From Chloroflexota bacterium (GTDB lineage Bacteria; Chloroflexota; Anaerolineae; Anaerolineales; UBA4823), in contig JAKOUW010000202.1 of the NCBI GenBank assembly GCA_029782365.1, positions 124,001 to 188,000 on the forward strand: a stretch of 64,000 nt of DNA, read 5' to 3'. A program made the position numbers and the translations under genes. Positions 50,585-59,744 of this stretch are shown piece after piece. Position 1 is the stretch's first letter, and each line of letters starts with the position of its first letter. The notes beneath the pieces are model-generated. The model saw only the letters and a list, made by a program, of their open reading frames with translations, had not been told where the DNA came from and made no database searches.

Positions 50585-53500
50585 CTAGCGGCGCCGGCGG
50601 CGGCGTTTCTGGCTGCGGCTCAGACCGCCAACGGGCTCCTGCTCATTTTCCGCCTCCTCCTCGGCATCGATAATCTCAGCTTCCAAGATAGGGGCGCTTT
50701 CCATGCTCTCCTCGACCGCTGCGCGGCCAGACGCTTCGGGTCGGCGGGCAGGCGCCTGGCGGTCGGCTGCCGGCTGGCTGCGCGGGGTGTAAGCGAACAT
50801 GCGGCTGATGACACCCAGGCGCATGTTCGCCAGCAGCGCTGCAAACAGCTCTGAGGCGCGCGCTTTGTACTGCACCAGCGGGTCGCGCTGGGCGTACGCT
50901 TCTAGCCCGATCGAGACGCGCAGGGCCTCCATCTGGGTCAGGTATTCCACCCACAGCTCGCCGATCACCCCCAGCAGCAGCTGCCGGTACACTTCGGTCA
51001 GGCGGCGGCGGCCGATTTCTTCATAGATCAGGCGCTGGTCGGCGGCATCCAGGGCGCCCACCGGGTTCAGGCGCAGCTTCTCACTGGCCGTCGGGCCGAG
51101 TAAGTCGCCCAGGCGCTCCTGGAAGCGCGCATCGAATTGATCCCAATTCATCCCAGCAATGGCGCCCTGCGCGCCCAGCCCCCAGATAAAGCGCATGGTG
51201 GCCTGAGCGTTTTCCAGGTGTTCCAACACCTCCTCGCTGATCTGCTCCGGAGCGCGCCCTTCCAGCAGGCGGGCGGCCAGGTAAATGAAAGTCAGACGAG
51301 TGGTGTGTTGGATAACCCGGCGGTGTTTTTTGTCGAACGAAACTTTCGAGCCCTGGGGCAGCAGGTAGAGCAGGTTGAGCAGGCTCTGGTGTGAAAGCTG
51401 GGCAAACTGGTCTTGAATCTTGCTCAGCCAACTCTCCAGGTCGCGGCCCACCTGGCCGCCGTCCAGTCCAGCGCCCACCAGGCGCTCGCGGCGGCGCTGC
51501 AGCACGGCCTCAGCGGCCTGCACCAGGCGGTCGGCGAAATCTTCCCAGGCGTCATCATTTTCTACGACCGGCGCGCCAGAGGGCAGTTCCAGGCTCTCAT
51601 CCAGGCGGCGTTCAACCGCGCCCACCAGGCGACGCACGGCCTGGTCATATTGGTACTGTGTGACCTGGTCACGCACATCTTCCATCACTTCGCCCGGATC
51701 GCTGCGCATCAAGCGCATCTGATCGCTGGACAGTCGCAGCGGCATATGCAGTTCGCCCGCCAGTTCGTCGGCGATCTGCCGGGGGCTGCGCGCTTCCGTC
51801 TGCTCGCTTTCTTCGCCGCCTTCCAGATTCATCCCTTCGGCAAATGTATCCAGGGTGCTGTAGCGCTCCTCCAACTGCTCCTTGAGGCGGCTGTGCGCCA
51901 CATCCAACAGTTCTTGCAGGCTGTGCAAGTAATGGTCGCGCTCGGCATCCAACGCTTCTGCTGTCACTTCCAACAGGGCCAGGCGCACCTCATCCAGCGA
52001 TGCAAAGTTGGATTTCTTGGCGCGGATGTGCTCAGCAACCAGGTTGTTGGTGTAGGTCGGGAAAATGTTGCCATCATAAACGATGGACGGCTGCACCTGG
52101 TCTAGCCAGGCCAGCAGCTTCCACGGGCCGTCTTCATCTTTGAGCGCTTCAGGGACGCGGCGCTGCAGTTCGGTGCGCAGCATATCTTCAACATTTTCGC
52201 TCAAGTCTTCTTTGACGAAAATCAAGTCACGCTGGTCGTAAATCTTGGAGCGCTGTGAATTGAGCACATCATCATATTCGAGCAGGTGCTTGCGCACATC
52301 AAAGTTCGAGCCTTCCACGCGCGTCTGCGACTGCTCGACAATGCGCCCAACCAGGCCCGCTTCGATCGGCACGGCATCGTCAACTTTCAGGCGCTGCATC
52401 AGGCCGTCGGCTTGCTGCCCACCGAACATGCGCATCAGCTCATCTTCCATCGAGAGATAAAAGCGCGAAGAGCCTGGGTCACCCTGGCGGGCGGCGCGGC
52501 CGCGCAGCTGGTTGTCGATGCGCCGGGCTTCGTGACGTTCCGAGCCAATGACGTGCAGGCCACCCAGGGCGCGCACCTTTTCCTCATCGGCCACATACTG
52601 GCGGAACTGCTCTACGGAAGCGGCGCGCGAGCGCAGTTCGTCCGCGTCCACCAGGTCGAGGGCCGCCGGCCACTGGCTGATCGGCAGTCGGTCGATTTCA
52701 GGCAGTCCATTCCTGCGCAAGCGCTCGGCCACATCCTTGCGCCTCAGCAGCAGGCGCACCTGATCCATCGTTTCGTCGGAGAGCTCGCCGCCCAGGCGGA
52801 TATCCACACCGCGTCCGGCCATGTTGGTGGCGATTGTCACCGCCCCATACGCGCCTGCCGCGGCGATGACCTTGCCTTCCTTGTCGTGCTCACGAGCGTT
52901 CAACACCTGGTGTAGGATGCCGGCTTTCAAGACCGCCACCAGGCGCTCGTCACAACTTTCCGGCAAATCCAGCACCTGGCGCAGGTAAGGCAAGTTGGCT
53001 GGATCGTACGCCGTGGAGGAAACCTGCAGGTCGCGCGCCATTTTGCGCATGTCTGGAGCTGAAAGATCTGCCAGCGGCACATTTAGGAACTGCAGTTCAG
53101 GCACCTGGCGGCCGTCCTCTTCGCGGTTGTTGCGCTCCATCCAGACGTAGCGCAGGACCAACGTCTGGGCCAGGCGCTGCAGTGGGTCGGCCTTCAAACG
53201 TGCCGAAAGGCGCTCGGAAAGCTCGACCGAGGTGGTGCCCAGCAAGACCGGCCGCCCAAGCACGTGATAGCGCAGGACTTCGCGCGTGATGGCTCTAAAT
53301 TTGGCTTCTTCGGTGCGGTAAACGACATCCGGGTAATCCTGGCGGCGGTAGTACACCGGCGCCTTCTTCAGGTCGTCTTTACGAGCATAGTAGCGGAATT
53401 TATAGCCATAGGCATCTTTGCCTTCCTGTTCGTGCAGACCTGAATCGGGCAGGCTGGCCTGGTACTCCAGGTTCGTAGGAATAGGCATGACTTCCAGCTT

Positions 53501-54754
53501 GTAGATTTTGTTGAACTCTTCAGCTTCGGTCAGCGCCGTGCCTGACATGCCAGCCAGTTTTTCATACATGCGAAAATAATTCTGGATGGTGATGGTGGCG
53601 TAGGTGACATTATCCGCCTGGACACGCACGCCCTCCTTGGCCTCCACTGCCTGGTGCAGGCCGTCCGACCAGCGCCGCCCGGGCATCTGGCGGCCAGTAA
53701 ACTCGTCAATGATGATCACTTTGTTTGCCTGGACCAGATAATCTTTGTTGCGCCGGTAAAGGAACTGGGCGCGCAGTGCCTGCTCCAGATAGCCCATGGT
53801 GCGGGCCTGTTCAGGGGTGACATCTTCGGGTCGTTCCGGGTCGCGCAAAGCCACACCCAGCAATTCTTCCACATGCGACTCGCCAGCTTCCGTCAGCGTG
53901 ACGTTTCTATCCTTTTCATTGACATCATAATCTTCCGGGCGCAGTTGGCGCACCACCTGGGCCATCGCCACGTACTGCGCCGAATCGTCCGCCGCCGGAC
54001 CAGAGATGATCAACGGCGTGCGCGCTTCATCGATGAGCACATTGTCCACTTCATCGACAATGGAATAGTAATGGCCGCGCTGCACACGGTCGTCGATTCG
54101 CATGGTCATGTTGTCACGCAGGTAGTCAAAACCGAATTCGCTGTTGGTGCCGTAGGTGATATCTGCCCGGTAAGCCTCGGCGCGATCCACCATGCGCAAA
54201 TGGTGCTGGTCTTCATGGGGCGAGACGCGCTCCCAATCTACCAGGAATGCTTTGCGGCCGTTCTCCGTTCGGGCGGCCATCTGCAGCACACCCACGGAAA
54301 GCCCCAGCGCCAGATATATTGGCGCCATCCAGCGCGCATCACGCCGCGCCAGGTAATCGTTCACCGTTACCAGATGCACCCCTTTGCCCGCCAAAGCGTT
54401 GAGGTAGATTGGCAGGGTCGCCACCAGCGTCTTGCCTTCCCCGGTGCGCATCTCGGCGATGTTGCCCGAGTGCAGCGCCATACCGCCGATTAACTGCACA
54501 TCATAATGGCGCAAGCCCAGGGTGCGTTTGCTCGCCTCGCGCACCGCGGCAAACGCCTCAGGCAGCAGATCATCCAGGCTTTCCCCCTCAGCCAGGCGCT
54601 GGCGGAAATGGGCGGTCAGGCTGCGCAGTTCTTCCCCAGTCAGCCCTTCGAATTGCTTTTCCAATGTGTTAATTTTTTGTACAGTACCACTAAAGCGGTC
54701 GATTGTGCGTTTGTTCGGATCGCCGCCGATAAAGCGAATGATTTTATTCAGCAT
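50585..54754 (-). CDS. secA: Preprotein translocase SecA, unusually long
   Basis: 1389 aa against roughly 800-950 in most bacteria. Walker A is MRTGEGKT (about 102-109) and the DEAD-like box is IVDEVDNVLIDEARTPL. NBD2 has ATNMAGRGVDI, HVIGSERHEARRIDNQLRGRAARQGDPGSSRFYLS. A first insertion of about 90 aa follows VLLGTTSVELSERLSARL, and a helical insertion of some 300 aa lies in the C-terminal scaffold (about 930-1210) before GLEAYAQRDPLVQYK. It ends SQKRRRRRR and lacks the zinc-binding SEC-C motif. Confidence 0.95.
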   Translation of the reverse strand: MLNKIIRFIGGDPNKRTIDRFSGTVQKINTLEKQFEGLTGEELRSLTAHFRQRLAEGESLDDLLPEAFAAVREASKRTLGLRHYDVQLIGGMALHSGNIAEMRTGEGKTLVATLPIYLNALAGKGVHLVTVNDYLARRDARWMAPIYLALGLSVGVLQMAARTENGRKAFLVDWERVSPHEDQHHLRMVDRAEAYRADITYGTNSEFGFDYLRDNMTMRIDDRVQRGHYYSIVDEVDNVLIDEARTPLIISGPAADDSAQYVAMAQVVRQLRPEDYDVNEKDRNVTLTEAGESHVEELLGVALRDPERPEDVTPEQARTMGYLEQALRAQFLYRRNKDYLVQANKVIIIDEFTGRQMPGRRWSDGLHQAVEAKEGVRVQADNVTYATITIQNYFRMYEKLAGMSGTALTEAEEFNKIYKLEVMPIPTNLEYQASLPDSGLHEQEGKDAYGYKFRYYARKDDLKKAPVYYRRQDYPDVVYRTEEAKFRAITREVLRYHVLGRPVLLGTTSVELSERLSARLKADPLQRLAQTLVLRYVWMERNNREEDGRQVPELQFLNVPLADLSAPDMRKMARDLQVSSTAYDPANLPYLRQVLDLPESCDERLVAVLKAGILHQVLNAREHDKEGKVIAAAGAYGAVTIATNMAGRGVDIRLGGELSDETMDQVRLLLRRKDVAERLRRNGLPEIDRLPISQWPAALDLVDADELRSRAASVEQFRQYVADEEKVRALGGLHVIGSERHEARRIDNQLRGRAARQGDPGSSRFYLSMEDELMRMFGGQQADGLMQRLKVDDAVPIEAGLVGRIVEQSQTRVEGSNFDVRKHLLEYDDVLNSQRSKIYDQRDLIFVKEDLSENVEDMLRTELQRRVPEALKDEDGPWKLLAWLDQVQPSIVYDGNIFPTYTNNLVAEHIRAKKSNFASLDEVRLALLEVTAEALDAERDHYLHSLQELLDVAHSRLKEQLEERYSTLDTFAEGMNLEGGEESEQTEARSPRQIADELAGELHMPLRLSSDQMRLMRSDPGEVMEDVRDQVTQYQYDQAVRRLVGAVERRLDESLELPSGAPVVENDDAWEDFADRLVQAAEAVLQRRRERLVGAGLDGGQVGRDLESWLSKIQDQFAQLSHQSLLNLLYLLPQGSKVSFDKKHRRVIQHTTRLTFIYLAARLLEGRAPEQISEEVLEHLENAQATMRFIWGLGAQGAIAGMNWDQFDARFQERLGDLLGPTASEKLRLNPVGALDAADQRLIYEEIGRRRLTEVYRQLLLGVIGELWVEYLTQMEALRVSIGLEAYAQRDPLVQYKARASELFAALLANMRLGVISRMFAYTPRSQPAADRQAPARRPEASGRAAVEESMESAPILEAEIIDAEEEAENEQEPVGGLSRSQKRRRRRR

Positions 54755-54951
54755 TCAAAAACATACCTTTCCAGTCGTTATTCTTCCCGTTGGCATTATA
54801 CCGCTTGAAGGGTGAATTTTGGAGGCGTGTTGTTGCTCGGCCAACTGTACGCTCCCAAACCTCCACTCTTGAGTTTGGTGTGCAATTAACTGAAATTGAC
54901 ATCTGCCAGGCCGAGCAATTATTTGTTAAAATGCCAGCAGGAGAAAGAACT

Positions 54952-55641
54952 ATGCTACCTCTACGCGATGAAATGCGAACCCGCCAGACGCCGTATGTTA
55001 CCTATGGGCTGATCGCGGTGAATGTCCTGGTCTATCTGTGGGAGATGCTGGTTTCGATGGGCAACCCATACTATCAGTACGCTTTTGCCCTGGTGCCCGC
55101 CAGTTTCTTGCGCGGCATTACGGTGTTCAATGTGCTGACCATTTTTACGAGCATGTTTATGCACAGCGGCCTGGCCCACATCGGCGGCAATATGCTCTAT
55201 CTGTGGATTTTTGGCGATAACGTCGAAGAAGCCATGGGCCGCGGGCGCTTCCTGCTCTTTTACTTTTTGGGCGGCCTGGGCGCCTCGATCGCACACATTC
55301 TCACTAATCCCGGATCCGAAATCCCAACCGTGGGCGCCAGCGGCGCCATCGCCGCGGTGCTGGGCGCTTACCTGCTGCTCTTCCCTCGCAACCGCATCTT
55401 GACCCTGATCTGGCTCGGTTTCTTTGTGCGCCTGACGATGATCCCGTCCACCATCGTGCTCGGCTTCTGGTTCATCCTGCAGCTTTTCCAGGGGCTGCTC
55501 AGCCTGGGCGGGCCGGATGTGGGCGGCGTGGCGTTTTGGGCGCACATCGGCGGGTTTGTCATCGGGCTGATCGGCGCACGCATTTTTACCCTGCCGCGCC
55601 TGCGGTCGCCATATGATGATTATTCCGGCCGCTGGTATTAA
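54952..55641 (+). CDS. Rhomboid-family intramembrane serine protease
   Basis: 229 aa with six transmembrane segments. The catalytic Ser is in GASGAIAAVLGAY and the His in FWAHIGGFVIG, with HIGGNMLYLWIFGDNVEEAMG in the L1/TM2 region. This is the rhomboid catalytic dyad. ATG 54952 follows AGGAG by eight bases. The gene diverges from secA; a terminator shared with hsp20 follows. Confidence 0.94.
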   Translation: MLPLRDEMRTRQTPYVTYGLIAVNVLVYLWEMLVSMGNPYYQYAFALVPASFLRGITVFNVLTIFTSMFMHSGLAHIGGNMLYLWIFGDNVEEAMGRGRFLLFYFLGGLGASIAHILTNPGSEIPTVGASGAIAAVLGAYLLLFPRNRILTLIWLGFFVRLTMIPSTIVLGFWFILQLFQGLLSLGGPDVGGVAFWAHIGGFVIGLIGARIFTLPRLRSPYDDYSGRWY

Positions 55642-55660
55642 TTGATGTGATGGATAAAGC

Positions 55661-55687
55661 AAAAAGTGGCGCTGAGCGCCACTTTTT
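55661..55687. terminator. Bidirectional intrinsic terminator
   Basis: AAAAGTGGCGC and GCGCCACTTTT form an 11-bp stem with a 3-base loop between the rhomboid and Hsp20 genes. Confidence 0.92.
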
Positions 55688-55709
55688 GACTGAAGAACGG
55701 GTTACGCTG

Positions 55710-56165
55710 CTATTTGCCTTCGATGACCTTGCCGGGTTTGATAGCGATGCGGCGGGGCTTTAATTCCTCTGCTTTGGGCAGGGTCAACGTCAGGACGCCG
55801 TGTTCATAAGCCGCCTGGATTTTATCGCCGTCGACGCGGGCGCCAAGAGAGATGCTGCGGGCGAAGGAGCCAAAGCGGCGTTCGCGCAGGTGATAGCGAT
55901 TTTCCTTTACTTCCTGGTCTTCCTTCACCTCACCCTTGATGGTGAGCACATTGTCAGTGAATGTGATTTCCAGGTTATCCGGGTTGACGCCGGGGATAGA
56001 GGCCTTCACCAGGAAGGCTTCGTCGGTTTCGACGACATCCAGCGGCAGGCCCCAGGCCAGCGGGCGAGTGGTGTTCTCGAGCTGGTTCAACTGGGTATCA
56101 AATAAGCGATCGACCACGTTGCGCAGAGAGAGCATTTCCTGGAATGGATCGTAGCGAGATAACAT
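55710..56165 (-). CDS. Hsp20/alpha-crystallin small heat-shock protein
   Basis: 151 aa. The alpha-crystallin domain spans about 40-140 with AFLVKASIPGVNPDNLEITFTDNVLTIKGEVKED and the C-terminal GVLTLTLPKAEELKPRRIAI, ending in the oligomerising I-x-I-like tail. GGAGG precedes the ATG. Upstream lies a 12-bp-arm inverted repeat (56291-56319) but no CIRCE or HspR site was found. Confidence 0.95.
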   Translation of the reverse strand: MLSRYDPFQEMLSLRNVVDRLFDTQLNQLENTTRPLAWGLPLDVVETDEAFLVKASIPGVNPDNLEITFTDNVLTIKGEVKEDQEVKENRYHLRERRFGSFARSISLGARVDGDKIQAAYEHGVLTLTLPKAEELKPRRIAIKPGKVIEGK

Positions 56166-56290
56166 GAGACACCTCCAAAAGAATTTTATTTCTTGATTTT
56201 TTGATTCGAGCTTGCTGCTCTTTTTTTGTTTTTACGCTGCACAGTTTAACAGGACTGTATAAGAACTAAATCGGACGAAAGTATGAAATT

Positions 56291-56319
56291 TGTAAGAATC
56301 ATATTGAATGATTCTTACA
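56291..56319. repeat. Inverted repeat, 12-bp arms, upstream of hsp20
   Basis: TGTAAGAATCAT and ATGATTCTTACA with a 5-base spacer, 126 bases before the hsp20 start. It may be an operator for hsp20 or a second terminator-like hairpin behind slyD. Confidence 0.65.
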
Positions 56320-56330
56320 TTCGCGGATCA

Positions 56331-56366
56331 AAGCGAAAGGCTGCCATCGCTGGCAGCCTTTCGCTT
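56331..56366. terminator. Bidirectional intrinsic terminator
   Basis: A perfect 16-bp stem (56331-56346 with 56351-56366), loop TCGC, A and T rich ends. It starts right after the slyD stop codon. Confidence 0.92.
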
Positions 56367-56367
56367 T

Positions 56368-56871
56368 TCATTCTTCGTGGTCGTGTCCATCGTGAACGTG
56401 GCCGTGATCCAGTTCGTCAGGGGTTGGGTGACGCAGGGCGGTGATATGCACGGCGAAATCCAGCGTCTTGCCAGCCAGGGCGTGATTGAAGTTCAGGCGC
56501 ACGTGCTTGTCCGTGATGTTCTCAATCACCGCGTAATGGTCTTCGCCTTCGTCGTCGCTCAAGACCAGCTCCTGGCCCACCTGCAGGGGAATATCATCGG
56601 GAAACTCACCCCGCTCGAAATCCTCGTAATCCTCCGGGTCGATGTCGCCGTAGCCATCCTCGGGCTGCAGGGTGACCTGCTTGCGGTCGCCGACCTGCAT
56701 GCCCACCAGTTCTTCCTCCAGGGCGGGCAGGATCTGCCCGGCGCCCAGAATGAAGGAAATGGGCTCGCCGTCCTCGGATTCGGAATCTTCGATCACTTTG
56801 CCATCCACTGTGAGGCGGTACGAAAGTGTAACCACCATACCGTCTTCTACGGTTAAATTGTTCTCGCTCAT
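56368..56871 (-). CDS. slyD: FKBP-type peptidyl-prolyl isomerase SlyD
   Basis: 167 aa. Residues about 10-140 have DGMVVTLSYRLTVDGKVIEDSESEDGEPISFILGAGQILPALEEELVGMQVGD with the IF domain inserted, then DFAVHITALRHPT. It ends in a His/Asp-rich tail (DHGHVHDGHDHEE) that likely binds nickel or zinc as in SlyD. It assists protein folding and metallo-enzyme maturation. Confidence 0.93.
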   Translation of the reverse strand: MSENNLTVEDGMVVTLSYRLTVDGKVIEDSESEDGEPISFILGAGQILPALEEELVGMQVGDRKQVTLQPEDGYGDIDPEDYEDFERGEFPDDIPLQVGQELVLSDDEGEDHYAVIENITDKHVRLNFNHALAGKTLDFAVHITALRHPTPDELDHGHVHDGHDHEE

Positions 56872-56925
56872 TTTTTACTCCAGGGAATTGATGGAAGGTA
56901 TTGTAACATAGCATGGAAAATATCC

Positions 56926-57672
56926 TCAGATTAAGAAATTTTCTTGGAACGCCGCCGGCAGCAGGCCGACCGTGCCGGTTTGGGCGGCGATCGCCCCCAA
57001 ATTGCGCCAGACTTGTTGGCGCAGTTCCAGAACATCCATCCTGTACTGCTGAGCAACCAGGTATTCAACCCAGCCCACCCGCAGGGGGATGGCAGCCGGC
57101 GGGTCGTTATAACCGTGATCGCTTTCCACCAGCACGCGCTCCAGCGGCACCCGGCTGCGGAACTTAGATTGCCGGGCAACGGCGGCGTGAATTGAAAAAT
57201 AACACCCCAACTCCACGGCCTGGCTGGTTTCGGCGGCGCTGCCAACCCACCAGTGCAAGATAGGCGCTTTCAAGGGGCAGCGCCGCAGTTCCGCCAATAC
57301 CAGGGCGCACGCCTGGTAACTGTGGATACTGACAATGCGCGGCTGGGCGGCCAGGATTTGTAAGATTTGCCGGAAAACGTTCAATTGGACATCCATCGCT
57401 GAACGCGCGCCTCTGTCCAGGCCAATCTCCCCGGCCAGTGGGGAATGCTCGCTGAGGCTGGCGAAGCGTTCCGCCGAAAAACCATCCAATGCCCTGGGAA
57501 AACGTGGGTGGCAGCCGACCCCCCAGGCGATTTTATCATCGCTGCGCCGGGCGCTGTGGGCAGCCTCCTCCAAAGATAAGGCCATGGCAAGCACGAAGCC
57601 AACCTTTCGCAGGTTTGCTGGCGGATTTTCTGGCGATAAGTGGCCGTGTGCGTCGAGAGTGGGCAGTTCCAC
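56926..57672 (-). CDS. TatD-like metal-dependent hydrolase
   Basis: 248 aa. The metal-binding pattern is DAHGHL at the start, GEIGLD, HSYQA, LHWW and ESDHGYNDPP at the end, that is, the TatD order with some variation (ETD reads ESD). It is shorter than typical TatD (about 260) and may be a DNase or other phosphoesterase. It diverges from the histidine kinase gene. Confidence 0.8.
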   Translation of the reverse strand: MELPTLDAHGHLSPENPPANLRKVGFVLAMALSLEEAAHSARRSDDKIAWGVGCHPRFPRALDGFSAERFASLSEHSPLAGEIGLDRGARSAMDVQLNVFRQILQILAAQPRIVSIHSYQACALVLAELRRCPLKAPILHWWVGSAAETSQAVELGCYFSIHAAVARQSKFRSRVPLERVLVESDHGYNDPPAAIPLRVGWVEYLVAQQYRMDVLELRQQVWRNLGAIAAQTGTVGLLPAAFQENFLI

Positions 57673-57734
57673 ATTTAAATTCTAGCACGCGGATCTGCTT
57701 TTCATTCATCATGTTATTTCATTTAATTTCTCAG

Positions 57735-57763
57735 CTTGCCAGCGGGGTCGGACCGCTGGCAAG
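57735..57763. repeat. Inverted repeat between tatD-like and kinase genes
   Basis: CTTGCCAGCGG and CCGCTGGCAAG with a 7-base spacer. No T tract follows on either strand, so an operator is more likely than a terminator. A second small inverted repeat, GTGAA-AA-TTCAC, lies at 57785-57796. Confidence 0.6.
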
Positions 57764-57822
57764 CGGCAATGGCACAAATTCGAGTGAAAATTCACCCTTC
57801 AATATATAATATAATTAAGGTC

Positions 57823-59736
57823 ATGAGCCTAGGAAGCAAACTCGTCGCTGACCATCCGCCGGCCTGGCAAAAACTGCCGATCGCCATCCGGCTGGCCAGC
57901 CTGATGGCTTTTTTGGCCATCCTTCCTCTGCTTGTGTTTGGCTTTTTTAGCCGTATGGCGCTGGAAAAGCAGGTGGTTAACAACGCGTATGCGCTGAACT
58001 TGCAGCGCGCTGAAATTACCCGCCATATCCTGGACGCCCGGCTGACCGATGCCCAGTCCGATATCGAATTGATCGCCTCTGATTCTTTGGTTACCCGTTT
58101 CCTCTCCACAAGCGGCGAGCCTGAGCGCCTGGTAGCCCTGCTTCAAAAATACTGCCGCTATCACCAGTTGAATGCGCTGTATGCTGCCGACCGCACCGGC
58201 AAAGTGCTGGTGGCCCAAGATGCACGCCTGGTTGGGCGCAGCCTTGAAAGTGAGCCGTACTTTCAGAAGGCTGCAGCCGGTGGAATATTGATCGACAATC
58301 CGCGTTACGATCCAGGCGACGGCCAGGTGTTTATCCATATCGCTGCGCCCATCGTCGAACAGGATGGACAGATCATTGGCGTGATGGTTGGGCGCCTGGC
58401 AATGGAAAACCTGGATGAGCTCATTGCTGCAGATAACAATTATTCCGGGCACGGCGAATTTGGTATTTTATGGGATGAGCAGGGTATCATCCTCAGCCAC
58501 GGCCTGACATCGAGACTGCGATTTCAACCTGTTGATATGCTGTCAATCACCACCTATGCCGCTCTGGCTGCCAGCCAGCCTTATGGTCCGAACACGGCTC
58601 AGTTGATGCAATCCACCCCGCTTTATCCCGAGATTTTGCAGCACGAACCGTCTGCCTCACCTTACGTGCATATGACACAAGGCGCCAGGGATGAAGTCTA
58701 TGCCAGCCTGGCACCCCTGACACAGGCCCATTGGACGTATGGTGTATTCATCCCACGCACCGGGGTGAACAGCAGTATCCAGAACATGAGCGGCGACATC
58801 GTCACTTTCAGTTGGGTTATCATCGCCGCCTCGCTCTTGTTCAACATGGCGGCGGCGTTGTGGGTTGCCCGTCCACTTCAAAAGATGGCCACCACGGCGC
58901 GCGCCATCGCCGCTGGCGACACCAAACAGCGGGTAGCCTTGAAGCGCGGAGACGAGATCGGCCAACTGGCTGAGGCTTTCGACCATATGGCCGATGTGCT
59001 GGCTGAAAAAGAAGCGCAGCAACTGCAGAACGCTGATCAGTTAGAAAAAATCGTCCAGGCACGCACTGCATCCCTGCGCGAAGCGCTGCGCGAAAAGAAC
59101 ACCTTGCTGCGCGAAATCAATCATCGCGTTAAGAACAATATGCAGGCTATCATCGGCCTGGTGGATCTGCGTCTGACACACGTCTCAGACCCGGCATCTC
59201 GCCAGGCCCTGCGCGAGTTTCAACACCAGGCCAGAGCGATATCACTGGTGTATGAACAGCTCATGACCACCCAGGCCATGTCACGCGTGAATATGAAACA
59301 GTATATCGAGAATCTGGCCGCACACGTGATCCAGAACAACGAGCACCCACAGGCGGTTGAGCTGGTGATGGATATCGTACCATTGGAGCTGGATGTGGCC
59401 CAGGCCATGCCGTGTGGGCAGATCATCAACGAGCTGGTTTCCAATGCTCAAAAACATGCCTTCCAAACTCCTGATGGCCGCGCGCCTTCCATCACCATTA
59501 CACTGCGCCAATCCGACCAGCTCTGCACCCTGGTGGTCAGCGACAACGGCGCCGGCCTGCCGGCTGACTTTTCCCTGCAAGCCGATAAAACCATCGGTAT
59601 GCGCCTGGTCAATATGTGGGCCACGCACCAGTTGGGGGGAACCCTGGAAACACAGGTAAACCAGGGCACCCGCTTCACGATACGCTTTCCAATTGTCTTC
59701 GGCGATTTGGATACCTCGCCCCATAAAATCGCGTGA
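57823..59736 (+). CDS. Sensor histidine kinase (dCache-HAMP-HisKA_2)
   Basis: 637 aa. TM1 (about 20-45) leads to a dCache sensor (about 50-330) with YCRYHQLNALYAADRTGKVLVAQD. TM2 (about 335-360), then HAMP (RPLQKMATTARAIAAGD), a coiled coil and the HisKA_2 phosphoacceptor REINHRVKNNMQAIIGLVDLR. The ATPase has NELVSNAQKHAF, DNGAGLP and TIGMRLVNMWATHQLGG. ATG 57823 is chosen; TATAAT boxes end seven bases earlier. No response regulator is adjacent, so it is an orphan kinase. Confidence 0.9.
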   Translation: MSLGSKLVADHPPAWQKLPIAIRLASLMAFLAILPLLVFGFFSRMALEKQVVNNAYALNLQRAEITRHILDARLTDAQSDIELIASDSLVTRFLSTSGEPERLVALLQKYCRYHQLNALYAADRTGKVLVAQDARLVGRSLESEPYFQKAAAGGILIDNPRYDPGDGQVFIHIAAPIVEQDGQIIGVMVGRLAMENLDELIAADNNYSGHGEFGILWDEQGIILSHGLTSRLRFQPVDMLSITTYAALAASQPYGPNTAQLMQSTPLYPEILQHEPSASPYVHMTQGARDEVYASLAPLTQAHWTYGVFIPRTGVNSSIQNMSGDIVTFSWVIIAASLLFNMAAALWVARPLQKMATTARAIAAGDTKQRVALKRGDEIGQLAEAFDHMADVLAEKEAQQLQNADQLEKIVQARTASLREALREKNTLLREINHRVKNNMQAIIGLVDLRLTHVSDPASRQALREFQHQARAISLVYEQLMTTQAMSRVNMKQYIENLAAHVIQNNEHPQAVELVMDIVPLELDVAQAMPCGQIINELVSNAQKHAFQTPDGRAPSITITLRQSDQLCTLVVSDNGAGLPADFSLQADKTIGMRLVNMWATHQLGGTLETQVNQGTRFTIRFPIVFGDLDTSPHKIA

Positions 59737-59744
59737 GCCAGCGT

